Shown: piece after piece, positions 1 to 6,482 of the stretch | Numbering within the stretch: the stretch's first letter is position 1 | Layout: each line of letters opens with the position of its first letter | Source of the DNA: Haloarculaceae archaeon | Lineage (GTDB): Archaea; Halobacteriota; Halobacteria; Halobacteriales; Haloarculaceae | Assembly (NCBI GenBank): GCA_018609945.1 | Contig: JAHENO010000234.1 | Location: 1 to 8,567, forward strand | DNA: 8,567 nucleotides | Direction: 5' to 3' | Notes under the pieces: model-generated | The model's database searches: none | Told to the model about the DNA's origin: nothing | Seen by the model: the letters and a program-made list of their open reading frames with translations, nothing else | Program-made: the position numbers and the translations under genes

Positions 1-171
1 CTCGTCCTGGGCCGCAAGCGTGATCGTGCCGGTCTCCAGACACGCAGGCGTCGACGTCTCCCGGGACGCCGCCGACAGACACCCGCCGAGTGACAGCGTT
101 CCCGTTCCGAGCACAGCGAGCACTGTCCGGCGGGTCGGGCGACGTCCGCGCGTTGCGCTGGTGCGTGGCAT
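1..171 (-). CDS. Tat-exported lipoprotein, N-terminal fragment (runs off left edge)
   Basis: The reading frame from the ATG at 171-169 stays open to base 1 (57 codons) and continues outside the window. The N-terminus is a textbook haloarchaeal Tat lipoprotein signal: a basic stretch, the twin-arginine motif TRRTVLAV (Arg14-Arg15), a short mildly hydrophobic segment (about residues 17-29), and the lipobox SLGGC with the acceptor Cys31. Only about 26 residues of the mature protein are visible. They are Ser/Thr/Ala-rich and end in ITLAAQDE, which is too little to name a family. By family knowledge the product is exported folded through the Tat pathway and anchored by lipidated Cys31 on the outer face of the membrane. 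The gene lies 133 bases beyond the phosphatase stop. No in-frame ATG or GTG lies between this ATG and the phosphatase, and the signal begins where it should, so the start is well supported. Function is unknown; it could be a solute-binding or other surface protein. Confidence 0.8.
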   Translation of the reverse strand, partial: MPRTSATRGRRPTRRTVLAVLGTGTLSLGGCLSAASRETSTPACLETGTITLAAQDE

Positions 172-260
172 GGGTAGCGAGTGGCCGTCAGCGGATCGGT
201 TCCCCGCCCGACTGGCCCGGGCGCGCGAGAAACCGTCGCCTGGTGGGCGTGTGCGCTGGC

Positions 261-267
261 ATTCAAA
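261..267 (-). promoter_or_regulatory. Possible TATA-like box for the lipoprotein gene
   Basis: The minus strand reads GGTTTGAATG here, the most AT-rich stretch in the 133-base gap between the phosphatase stop and the lipoprotein ATG. Archaeal initiation about 25 bases downstream would start a transcript near 236-238 and leave a leader of about 65 bases, which is long for a haloarchaeon. No Shine-Dalgarno sequence is obvious. The gene could instead be read through from the phosphatase. This is a weak call from composition and spacing only. Confidence 0.25.
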
Positions 268-304
268 CCGGATGGTTATCCGCCGAGCCAGGAGTACTTT
301 GTGC

Positions 305-2083
305 TCACCGACGATGTTCGTGGGTGACGTCCTCGAGCGTGACCTCACCTTCGGGCACGCGAAACGCGGCGAGCACCTCCCGGTCGGCGTCGGGGCTGTT
401 CTCGGTCTTGTCGACCGCGTAGCCGACGTACCGGCACTCCTCGGGCGTGAACTCCACGACCGAGTAGCCCCAGTTGTGGCTGTCGAAAAATTCGATGTGT
501 GGGTTCATCGCGGTCACCAGCCGCGAGAGGAGCGGTTCGGTCAGGCGCCCCCGCCAGCCGCGGGCGAGGTGGAGCGCCTCGGCGACGTTGACCGAGGTGA
601 TCGCGGGGGTCATGAACTCGACGCCGATCCGTTCGCCCTGGGCGACCCCTTCGCCGCCGGTCACCCGGCCGGGATAGGAGGACTGCTGGTAGCCGGCGAT
701 GTAACAGTGCATGTCACCAGTGATGGTGACGAAGTTGTCGACGCCCGCCCCGGCGACCGCCTCCGCGATGCGCTGGCGTTCGCGCGTGTAGCCGTCCCAC
801 CCGCCCTGGACCGGATAGACCGACAGCGGTCCCGACCCGAGCCGGAACGGGATCGTCAGCACCTCGTCGGCCCAGACCGTCCAGGTCGCCGTCGAGTCGG
901 TGACGGTATCCAGGAGCCACTCGTGTTGCTCGTCGCCGAGCATCGTCCGTCCACGGGGTTCGCGGTGGGGGCCGACGTTGTCAACGGTCGGGATCGCCTC
1001 GCGCGGCGGGTCCCGGAAGAGGCGCTCGTCGGTCATCACCAGCTCGACCAGATCGCCAAGCTGGATGTCCCGCCACAGCCGGAACCGCTCCTGCAACGAC
1101 TCGCCCGCAGGGTCGTACTCGACGCGGGCCGGCATGTACTCCCACCAGGCGTGCATCGCGTCCGCGACGAGTTCGGTCATGAACGCCGGGTCGTCACTGC
1201 GCGGATGGTTGCCGGCCGGGGCGTCGGTCTCGCTGTCCCAGTAGATGTCGTCGACCATCTCGTGGTCGTCCCAGCCGGCGATCAGGGTGTGTGACTCCAG
1301 GGCCTCCTGCAGGAATCTGTCGGTGCGGTAGGTGCGATAGAGGTAGCGATAATCCGAAAGCGAGTGGGCGTGGTCCCGGCCGCTTGGCAGGGATTTCGCG
1401 CGGTCGGGATACTCGTGGGAGCCCCATCCCTTGAAGACCCCCGAGTCGGACTCGTAGATGAAATCTCCCAGGTGGACGACGAAATCGAGGTCCTCCTCGG
1501 CCACGTAGTGATACGCCGGGTAGTAGCCGTTGAGATAGTCCTGGCAGGTGAGCACGGCCAGCCGTACCGAGTCGGGCGAGACGTCGGGCCGCGGGAGCGT
1601 CCGGCACCGTCCCGTTCTGGAGGCGACGCCGTCGTAGACGAACCGGTAGGTGTACGCCGTGTCCGGCTGGAGGTGGCCGTCGAGGTCGACTTTCACCGTG
1701 TAATCGTGGGCGCGAATCCGTTCGGCGTCCGTCACGGCACCCGCGTAGACGACCTCGTCGAAGTCGTCGTCCGCGGCGACCTGGACGGTCAGCGGCTCCG
1801 CGGGATCGAACACGTCGGGGGCGAGGCGCGTCCAGAGGATGACGCCGGTCGGGGTCGGCCCACCGCTCGCGACGGACTGCGGGAACGTTCCGTCGGGATC
1901 GGCGTCCGGATCGGTGTCGGTGCGGGCGGTCTCGGTCACCGCCTCCGGGTCGACCGCGAGTGCGATGTCGTGAGAGTCCAGTTCGGAGAGGAGTTCGGCG
2001 TGGTCGTCTGGCCCCCGCGCGGGTTCGTCGCGTCCGTCGAGACCGGTCTCGGCCATGCACGCGCCTGGGGTGTGGGAAGGCAT
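305..2083 (-). CDS. PhoD-family (alkaline phosphatase D) metallophosphatase, no visible signal peptide
   Basis: This 592-residue protein has the PhoD arrangement. An N-terminal beta-sandwich domain (about residues 65-162) opens with the family signature FPQSVASGGPTPTGVILWTR. The metallophosphatase domain (about 172-555) follows. Metal-site motifs are visible in order: LTCQDY (Cys180), HLGDFIYE (Asp207), GWDDHE (Asp272, Asp273, His274), TGDMHCY (Asp457, His459) and MTPAITS (491-497). The family hydrolyses phosphomonoesters or diesters using Fe/Ca, usually outside the cell. Here, however, residues 1-60 are acidic and polar, with no twin arginine and no hydrophobic segment, so export is not predicted. 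A second possible start is Met10 (ATG at 2056-2054); it would not create a signal either. The position that is DxR in many PhoD proteins reads TDERLFRD (351-358). The gene follows carB by 37 bases with no clear promoter, so an operon is likely. The family call is firm; substrate and location are uncertain. Confidence 0.9.
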   Translation of the reverse strand: MPSHTPGACMAETGLDGRDEPARGPDDHAELLSELDSHDIALAVDPEAVTETARTDTDPDADPDGTFPQSVASGGPTPTGVILWTRLAPDVFDPAEPLTVQVAADDDFDEVVYAGAVTDAERIRAHDYTVKVDLDGHLQPDTAYTYRFVYDGVASRTGRCRTLPRPDVSPDSVRLAVLTCQDYLNGYYPAYHYVAEEDLDFVVHLGDFIYESDSGVFKGWGSHEYPDRAKSLPSGRDHAHSLSDYRYLYRTYRTDRFLQEALESHTLIAGWDDHEMVDDIYWDSETDAPAGNHPRSDDPAFMTELVADAMHAWWEYMPARVEYDPAGESLQERFRLWRDIQLGDLVELVMTDERLFRDPPREAIPTVDNVGPHREPRGRTMLGDEQHEWLLDTVTDSTATWTVWADEVLTIPFRLGSGPLSVYPVQGGWDGYTRERQRIAEAVAGAGVDNFVTITGDMHCYIAGYQQSSYPGRVTGGEGVAQGERIGVEFMTPAITSVNVAEALHLARGWRGRLTEPLLSRLVTAMNPHIEFFDSHNWGYSVVEFTPEECRYVGYAVDKTENSPDADREVLAAFRVPEGEVTLEDVTHEHRR

Positions 2084-2095
2084 GGATTTTCCGGC

Positions 2096-2111
2096 CGGCG
2101 TCGATGCGCCG
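2096..2111 (-). other. Short hairpin in the carB-phosphatase gap
   Basis: A 5-bp GC stem (CGGCG/CGCCG) with a 6-base loop sits in the 37-base gap between the carB stop and the phosphatase start. No T-run follows within the gap, so it is not a convincing terminator. It could be an mRNA processing or stability element in a shared transcript, or chance in GC-rich DNA. Confidence 0.25.
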
Positions 2112-2120
2112 TCCAGGTGC

Positions 2121-5100
2121 CTACTCCTCGTGACCGGGTAGCCGGGCGCGGTAGGATTCGCGGCGGTCCGCGACGACGGATTCGGCCCACTCGATTGCCT
2201 CCTCGAAGACCTCGCTGGGGTCGTCCTCGAACTCGAAGGAACGGATGTACTCGACGTCCTCGTCGTGGCCGCCGAGCAGGTGGGTCTCCTGACGCTCGAC
2301 GTCGCTCGGCACCAGCCGCGCGAGGACGTTGTGGTGGGCCTTGGCGGTCTCGTACTCGGTCAGCCGCGCCGAGGCGTCCCGGTCGACGAGGATCGAGAAC
2401 TTCGAGACCATCATGTAGGTGGCGGCGTGCTCCTCGGGCAGGTGTTCGTCGGCACCCGGGAGGTCCTCGGCGACCGTCGCGTCGTAGCCCTCCGATTCCA
2501 GCCGCTCCTGGAGGGCCGACATCTCCTCGTCCGTGCCGGTGCCGAGCAGCAGGACCGTGCGGTCGATGGTCTCGATGACGGTCTCGAGCGCGTCGGCCAG
2601 GGCCGCGAAGTCGTCGCCCTCCGCCAGCGCGTCGAGGTAGCCCGACTCGGCCAGTCCCCGGAGCGTCTCGACGTGGGCCCTGAGGTTCTCCCGCTCCTTG
2701 GGCTGGCCCCAGTACTCGCGCATCTTGGGACGGTTCTCGATGGACTGGACGTCCATGGGCTCCTCGGAGTGCCGGATCGCCTCGAGGGCCGCCTGGGCGC
2801 TCTCGACCGTCGAGAAGTAGGTGATCGTCTCCTCGACGCACACCTCCAGGACGTCCCGGTTCCGGGAGAGGACGAGATCTATCTCGCCGTCCCGGAGGTC
2901 CTGCTTGACCTCCGCTTCGCTCTCGAAGTCATCGAAGCCCTTGACCTCGAAAAAGTCCTCGTAGCCCGCGACCGGCAGGTCGACGACCGCCGTCCCCTCC
3001 AGTGGGATCGGCTTGCCGACGGCCATCTGGGCCTTCTGGTAGGCCTTTCCGAACGTGTCTGCGGTGCCCATCACCTCGCCGGTGGACTTCATCTCCGGCC
3101 CCAGGCGTGGGTCCGAGCCGGGCAGGCGGTCGAAGGGGAGGACGACCTCCTTGACCGAGACCTGATCGGGGATCTGCTCCTCGTAGTCGAGGTCCTCCAG
3201 CGAGGCCCCAGCCATGACCTTCGCGGCGATCTTGGCGATGGGGACGCCGGTGGCCTTCGAGACGAACGGCACGGTGCGCGAGGACCGCGGGTTCGCCTCG
3301 AGGACGTACACCTCCTCGTCCTTGACGGCGAGCTGGACGTTCAGCAGGCCGACGGTGTCGAGCGCGCGGGCGATCTCCTCGACGACCTCGCGCACCCGGC
3401 GGTTCACCTCGCGGCCCAGCGACCGCGGCGGGATCATACACGCCGAGTCACCCGAGTGGACGCCCGCGGTCTCGATGTGCTCCATCACGCCGCCGATGAG
3501 GACGTTCTCGCCGTCCGAGACGGCGTCGACGTCCAGTTCCACGGCGTCGGCGAGGAAGTCGTCGACGAGGATCGGCTTGTCCGGCGAGACGCGCACGGCC
3601 TCCTCGATGTAGGTCTCCAGGTCCGCGTCGTTGTAGACGACGTCCATCGCGCGCCCGCCCAGCACGTAGGAGGGGCGCACCAGCACGGGGTAGCCGATCT
3701 CGTGGGCCAGTTCGAGCGCCTCCGCCTCGCTCGTCGCGGAGCCACCCTCGGCCTGGGAGATGCCCAGTCCGTCCATCAGCTGGTTGAAGCGGTCGCGGTC
3801 CTCGGCGAGGTCCATCGCGTCCACCGACGTGCCGAGGATCTCGCAGTCGAGGCCGCGGCGCTCGATCTCCGCCTCCAGGGGCCCGCCGATGTCGACGGAG
3901 GTCTGGCCGCCGAACTGGACCATCGCGCCGTCGGCGTTCGTCGCTTCGATGACGTCGGCGACCTCCTCGGCGGTGATGGGCTCGAAGAACAGGCCGTCGG
4001 AGGTGTCGTAGTCCGTCGAGACCGTCTCGGGGTTGTTGTTCACGACGTGGACGTCGATCCCCATCTCCTCCAGGGCGTTGACCGCGTGGACCGAACAGTA
4101 GTCGAACTCGACGCCCTGGCCGATGCGGATCGGGCCGGCGCCCACGACGACGACGCTCTCGACGTCCCTGTCGACCTGGAGTTCGTCCCGTTCGAGTTCC
4201 GAGATGGGGTCCCGGGTCGAGTAGTAGTAGGGCGTCGTCGCCGCGAACTCCCCGGCGCAAGTGTCGACCAGCTTGAAATCCCGCGGGGTCGTGGCCGCGT
4301 CGACGTCGTCGACGGTGGCCGCCGGGCCCACAGCCGCGGTCCCGTCTCCGGCGGCGCCGGCCGTCGTCCCACCGTCCGGCTGTACCGTGTCCGCCTCGTC
4401 GCCGACGACGGCCCCGCGCTCGTCGAGCAGGCGGTCGGGCAGCCACGAGGCGTGCGTGTCGGAGAAGTCCCCGCCAGCGAGTGCGGTGATCTCGTGGTCG
4501 GTGAAGCCGGCCGCGGCAGCGACCTGGAAGTCACCCTCGGCAGCGGCCTCGGCGGCCTCGGCGACGCGTTTGTAGCGCTCGACGTACCACTCCCGTATCT
4601 CGGTCATCTCGGAGACTTCCTCGACCGAGTAGCCCCGCTCGAAAGCCTCGAACATCGCGTAGGGGCGGTCCGGCGTGGGCCGCTCCAGGTACTGGGATTC
4701 GAGTTCGGCGTCGCTCACGTCGCTCCAGTCGACCGCGGGGTCGTATTCGGAGGACCGCAACGCCTTCAGCAGCGACTCCTCGAAGGTCCGCCCGATGGCC
4801 ATCGCCTCGCCCGTGGACTTCATCGCCGGGCCGAGTTCGAACTCGACGTCGGGGAACTTGTCCTTGGGCCACCGTGGAACCTTCGTGACCACGTAGTCGA
4901 TAGCAGGCTCGAAAGCGGCGGTTGTCTCCCCCGTAATTTCGTTCTCGATCTCGTGGAGGCGCTTCCCGAGCGCGACCTTCGCGGTGACGCGCGCGATGGG
5001 ATAGCCCGTCGCCTTCGAGGCCAGCGCCGAGGACCGCGAGACGCGGGGGTTGACCTCGACGACCCTGAACTCGCCGCTGGGCGTGCCGTCGTCGCGCCAG

Positions 5101-5957
5101 GCGAACTGGATGTTACAGCCACCCTGGATGCCCAGCTCGCGGATGACCTTCAGCGCGGAGTCGCGCATCTCCTGGTGGCCCTCGTCGGGGATGACCTGCG
5201 AGGGCGTGACGACGATGGACTCGCCGGTGTGGATGCCCATCGGGTCGAGGTTCTCCATGTTGCAGATGATGATACAGGAGTTGTCGGCGTCGCGCATCAC
5301 CTCGTACTCCAGTTCGATCCAGCCGTCGATGGACTCGGTGATCATCACGCGGCCGTCCCGCGAGAGATTGAGCCCCTGCCGGACGGCGTCTTTCAGTTCG
5401 TCCATCTCGCCGATGACGCCCGAGCCGGCACCCCCCAGCGTGTAGGTGGTGCGCATGATGACCGGGAGCCCGCCCACGGCCGCGACGGCCTCCTCGACCT
5501 CCGCGACTGACTCGATGGTCACGGACTTGGGGACGTCCTCTCCGATGGCCTCCATGCGCTGGCGGAACTGCTCGCGGTCCTCCGTCGCGTAGATGGTGTC
5601 CAGGGGCGTGCCCATTACGTCGACGTCGTACTCCTCCAGGACGCCCGCCTCTGCGAGTTCGGCGGTGACGTTCAGCCCCGTCTGGCCGCCCAGCCCCGCA
5701 ATCACGCCGTCGGGGTTCTCCTTGCGGATGATCTCCGCGATGGCCTCCGTGGTGATGGGCTCGATGTACACCTCGTCTGCCATCCCGGGGTCGGTCATGA
5801 TGGTCGCGGGATTGGAGTTGACCAGCACGACTCGGGCCCCCTCCTCCCGGAGCGCACGGCAGGCCTGTGCCCCCGAGTAGTCGAACTCGGCCGCCTGGCC
5901 GATCTTTATCGGACCACTCCCGATCAGCAGTATCGTCCGGTCTTCACCCGCTGTCAT
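2121..5957 (-). CDS. carB: Carbamoyl-phosphate synthetase large subunit with extra C-terminal domain
   Basis: CarB makes carbamoyl phosphate from ammonia (delivered by the CarA glutaminase), bicarbonate and two ATP, feeding pyrimidine and arginine synthesis in the cytoplasm. Both halves are complete. The first has IGSGPIKIGQAAEFDYSGAQ (12-31), Arg169 in IMRTTYTLGGAGSG, and EVNPRVSRSS (Glu301, Asn303). The second has VGAGPIRIGQGVEFDY (605-620), Arg761 in VRPSYVLGGRAM, HSGDSACMIPP (834-844) and LEANPRSSRT (Glu887, Asn889). The oligomerisation region (about 400-575, ending in VDTCAGEF) carries a low-complexity insert. The allosteric MGS-like region (about 982-1075, VEETITYFSTVESAQAALEA) seems to lack the first half of the usual domain. 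Residues about 1086-1278 are an additional acidic region absent from ordinary CarB. Total length is 1278 against about 1073 in E. coli. No carA is in the window. A TATA box 28 bases upstream of the ATG suggests a leaderless mRNA, which supports this start. The CarB identity is certain. Confidence 0.97.
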   Translation of the reverse strand: MTAGEDRTILLIGSGPIKIGQAAEFDYSGAQACRALREEGARVVLVNSNPATIMTDPGMADEVYIEPITTEAIAEIIRKENPDGVIAGLGGQTGLNVTAELAEAGVLEEYDVDVMGTPLDTIYATEDREQFRQRMEAIGEDVPKSVTIESVAEVEEAVAAVGGLPVIMRTTYTLGGAGSGVIGEMDELKDAVRQGLNLSRDGRVMITESIDGWIELEYEVMRDADNSCIIICNMENLDPMGIHTGESIVVTPSQVIPDEGHQEMRDSALKVIRELGIQGGCNIQFAWRDDGTPSGEFRVVEVNPRVSRSSALASKATGYPIARVTAKVALGKRLHEIENEITGETTAAFEPAIDYVVTKVPRWPKDKFPDVEFELGPAMKSTGEAMAIGRTFEESLLKALRSSEYDPAVDWSDVSDAELESQYLERPTPDRPYAMFEAFERGYSVEEVSEMTEIREWYVERYKRVAEAAEAAAEGDFQVAAAAGFTDHEITALAGGDFSDTHASWLPDRLLDERGAVVGDEADTVQPDGGTTAGAAGDGTAAVGPAATVDDVDAATTPRDFKLVDTCAGEFAATTPYYYSTRDPISELERDELQVDRDVESVVVVGAGPIRIGQGVEFDYCSVHAVNALEEMGIDVHVVNNNPETVSTDYDTSDGLFFEPITAEEVADVIEATNADGAMVQFGGQTSVDIGGPLEAEIERRGLDCEILGTSVDAMDLAEDRDRFNQLMDGLGISQAEGGSATSEAEALELAHEIGYPVLVRPSYVLGGRAMDVVYNDADLETYIEEAVRVSPDKPILVDDFLADAVELDVDAVSDGENVLIGGVMEHIETAGVHSGDSACMIPPRSLGREVNRRVREVVEEIARALDTVGLLNVQLAVKDEEVYVLEANPRSSRTVPFVSKATGVPIAKIAAKVMAGASLEDLDYEEQIPDQVSVKEVVLPFDRLPGSDPRLGPEMKSTGEVMGTADTFGKAYQKAQMAVGKPIPLEGTAVVDLPVAGYEDFFEVKGFDDFESEAEVKQDLRDGEIDLVLSRNRDVLEVCVEETITYFSTVESAQAALEAIRHSEEPMDVQSIENRPKMREYWGQPKERENLRAHVETLRGLAESGYLDALAEGDDFAALADALETVIETIDRTVLLLGTGTDEEMSALQERLESEGYDATVAEDLPGADEHLPEEHAATYMMVSKFSILVDRDASARLTEYETAKAHHNVLARLVPSDVERQETHLLGGHDEDVEYIRSFEFEDDPSEVFEEAIEWAESVVADRRESYRARLPGHEE
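2124..2702 (-). other. CarB C-terminal extension, possibly a nucleoside 2-deoxyribosyltransferase/TIR-like Rossmannoid domain
   Basis: This is the part of carB encoding residues about 1086-1278, beyond where the MGS-like region ends. A helical, acidic linker (1086-1131) leads into what reads as an alpha/beta domain. It has a strand RTVLLLGT (1133-1140), a helix (1143-1157), then GYDATVAEDLP (1158-1168), a strand SKFSILVDRD (1185-1194), SARLTEYETAKAHHN (1196-1210, Glu1201), a strand VLARLVP (1211-1217), and a final acidic helix (1247-1264). The order resembles 2-deoxyribosyltransferase and TIR-like proteins: a first strand and helix, then a K/S-F-xI-x-D strand, then a conserved Glu in the next helix. 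That is pattern recognition, not a search result. The frame runs through without a break and carries the same codon bias as the rest, so it is not a frameshift artefact. Confidence 0.5.
4290..4418 (-). other. Low-complexity Ala/Gly/Thr/Asp insert in CarB
   Basis: Residues about 514-556 of CarB are a disordered-looking run rich in Gly, Ala, Thr, Val and Asp. They lie between the oligomerisation region (ITALAGGDF) and the conserved KLVDTCAGEF that starts the second half. In the E. coli enzyme about 18 residues join the equivalent points; here it is about 65. It looks like a flexible linker between the two synthetase halves. Confidence 0.65.
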
Positions 5958-5981
5958 TACCTGCTCGAAATCGGCACATCG

Positions 5982-5988
5982 TAATAAA
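5982..5988 (-). promoter_or_regulatory. TATA box of carB (leaderless promoter)
   Basis: The minus strand reads GGTTTATTAC, with the TTTATTA centre 28 bases upstream of the carB ATG. Archaeal transcription starts about 25 bases downstream of the TATA centre, which puts the start within a few bases of the ATG and predicts a leaderless mRNA, the common haloarchaeal arrangement. A second AT-rich stretch, GTATTTTTTCG at 5994-6004, could be an alternative box giving a leader of about 15 bases. Confidence 0.6.
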
Positions 5989-6063
5989 CCCGGCGAAAAA
6001 ATACGAACCTCGTAGGTGAGTTTCGAATATCGTATTGTTCCGCGCTACCACGGGTGACGGTAC

Positions 6064-6163
6064 ACAGCCACACGGAGCCATGGGTGGTGGGGGTAGACAG
6101 CCACACGGAACCCCGGGCGGGAGGAGTGCCACAGCCACACGTGGACGTACACAGGCGGAGCAA
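6064..6163. repeat. Three imperfect 33-34 bp tandem repeats upstream of carB
   Basis: The core ACAGCCACACG starts at 6064, 6097 and 6131, giving periods of 33 and 34 bases. In copies 1 and 2 the core is followed by GGA(G/A)CC and then a G-rich tract. Copy 3 diverges after the core and contains CACGTG (6138-6143). The period is close to three helical turns, so the cores face the same side of the DNA. No convincing gene overlaps them. They lie about 75-180 bases upstream of the carB TATA box. Confidence 0.6.
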
Positions 6164-6180
6164 ACAGGCGACGCGGGCGC

Positions 6181-6202
6181 GGGGACGGGGACGGGGACGG
6201 GG
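6181..6202 (+). repeat. Perfect G-quadruplex motif, (GGGGAC)3GGGG
   Basis: Four runs of four G (6181-6184, 6187-6190, 6193-6196, 6199-6202) are separated by identical 2-base AC loops. This fits the G4 consensus with short loops and four tetrads. It begins 18 bases past the stop of the 76-residue gene. The G-rich strand is the non-transcribed plus strand relative to all genes here; the minus-strand copy is C-rich and could form an i-motif. It may mark the 3' end of the small gene's transcript or affect carB upstream DNA; neither is shown. Confidence 0.75.
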
Positions 6203-6219
6203 TGGTCCAGCCGGTGAGT

Positions 6220-6450
6220 TCAGTTGTTATCGTCGACGAACTCGTAGCGGTAGGGCTGTTCGCGGATGACCTCAACGTCGCCGGTCTCCTCGCGGCGTCC
6301 GAGGACCGTCGCGACGCGGTGGGCGCTGTCGAAATCCTCGCCGTGTTCCTCGAGCACCTCGAGGATCTCGCGTGCCGTCAACGGCTCGTCCGGATCGACG
6401 TTTTCGAGCACCGACCGGATGCGCTCGAACTCGCCGTGACGCGTACGCAT
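6220..6450 (-). CDS. Small winged-helix-like haloarchaeal protein
   Basis: This 76-residue acidic protein is predicted to fold as a compact winged helix. It has helix 1 (about 6-17, EFERIRSVLENV), helix 2 (about 25-37, TAREILEVLEEHG), a candidate recognition helix 3 (about 42-52, SAHRVATVLGR), and a two-strand wing (about 58-72, DVEVIREQPYRYEFV). There is no signal or membrane segment, so it should be cytoplasmic. It resembles small uncharacterised helix-turn-helix proteins that are common in haloarchaea, but I cannot name a family or target. The ATG at 6450 is supported by a T-rich box 28 bases upstream, consistent with a leaderless mRNA. Palindromes and tandem repeats just upstream make autoregulation possible. 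It is transcribed in the same direction as the kinase (209 bases upstream) and carB (262 bases downstream). That it is a real gene is likely; the DNA-binding role is inferred from predicted fold only. Confidence 0.8.
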   Translation of the reverse strand: MRTRHGEFERIRSVLENVDPDEPLTAREILEVLEEHGEDFDSAHRVATVLGRREETGDVEVIREQPYRYEFVDDNN

Positions 6451-6473
6451 ACACGGTTACACGAACCCCACCC

Positions 6474-6482
6474 TCAAAAAAT
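6474..6482 (-). promoter_or_regulatory. T-rich TATA-like box of the winged-helix gene; also terminator-like T-tract
   Basis: The minus strand reads GGCATTTTTTGAGG, with the six-T run at 6481-6476 centred about 28 bases upstream of the ATG at 6450. This is the spacing of a leaderless haloarchaeal promoter. The same T-run directly follows a GC-rich inverted repeat (6483-6506), so it could also be an archaeal U-tract terminator for transcripts arriving from the kinase gene. The sequence alone cannot decide between the two. Confidence 0.5.

Noticed and set aside
20..1294. 424-codon plus-strand frame over the lipoprotein start and phosphatase
   Set aside because: It is the complement of the phosphatase and Tat lipoprotein genes, and its Arg/Val-rich translation has no recognisable motif.
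1364..2578. 404-codon plus-strand frame spanning the carB-phosphatase junction
   Set aside because: It is antisense to both genes, and it becomes Arg/Pro/Gly-rich when crossing from one gene to the other, as expected of a shadow frame.
2265..5510. 1081-codon open frame on the plus strand, antisense to carB
   Set aside because: It lies wholly opposite a certain CarB gene. Long antisense frames are expected where G/C third positions remove stop codons. The translation is rich in Arg, Asp, Gly, Leu and Val, shows no domain motifs, and has no promoter.
5957..6163. 68-residue minus-strand frame directly before carB with a repeated GSVWL motif
   Set aside because: The repeated peptide is just the 33-bp DNA repeat translated. 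The frame covers the carB promoter and ends with it, and composition is Cys/Arg-rich and not haloarchaeal.
6064..6163. Repeats considered as a CRISPR array
   Set aside because: The core is only 11 bp, the copies are imperfect, the intervals are related rather than unique, and there are no cas genes in the window.
5958..6219. Riboswitch or attenuator leader for carB
   Set aside because: The TATA box lies 28 bases from the ATG, so most of the spacer should not be in the carB mRNA, and I see no known riboswitch core.
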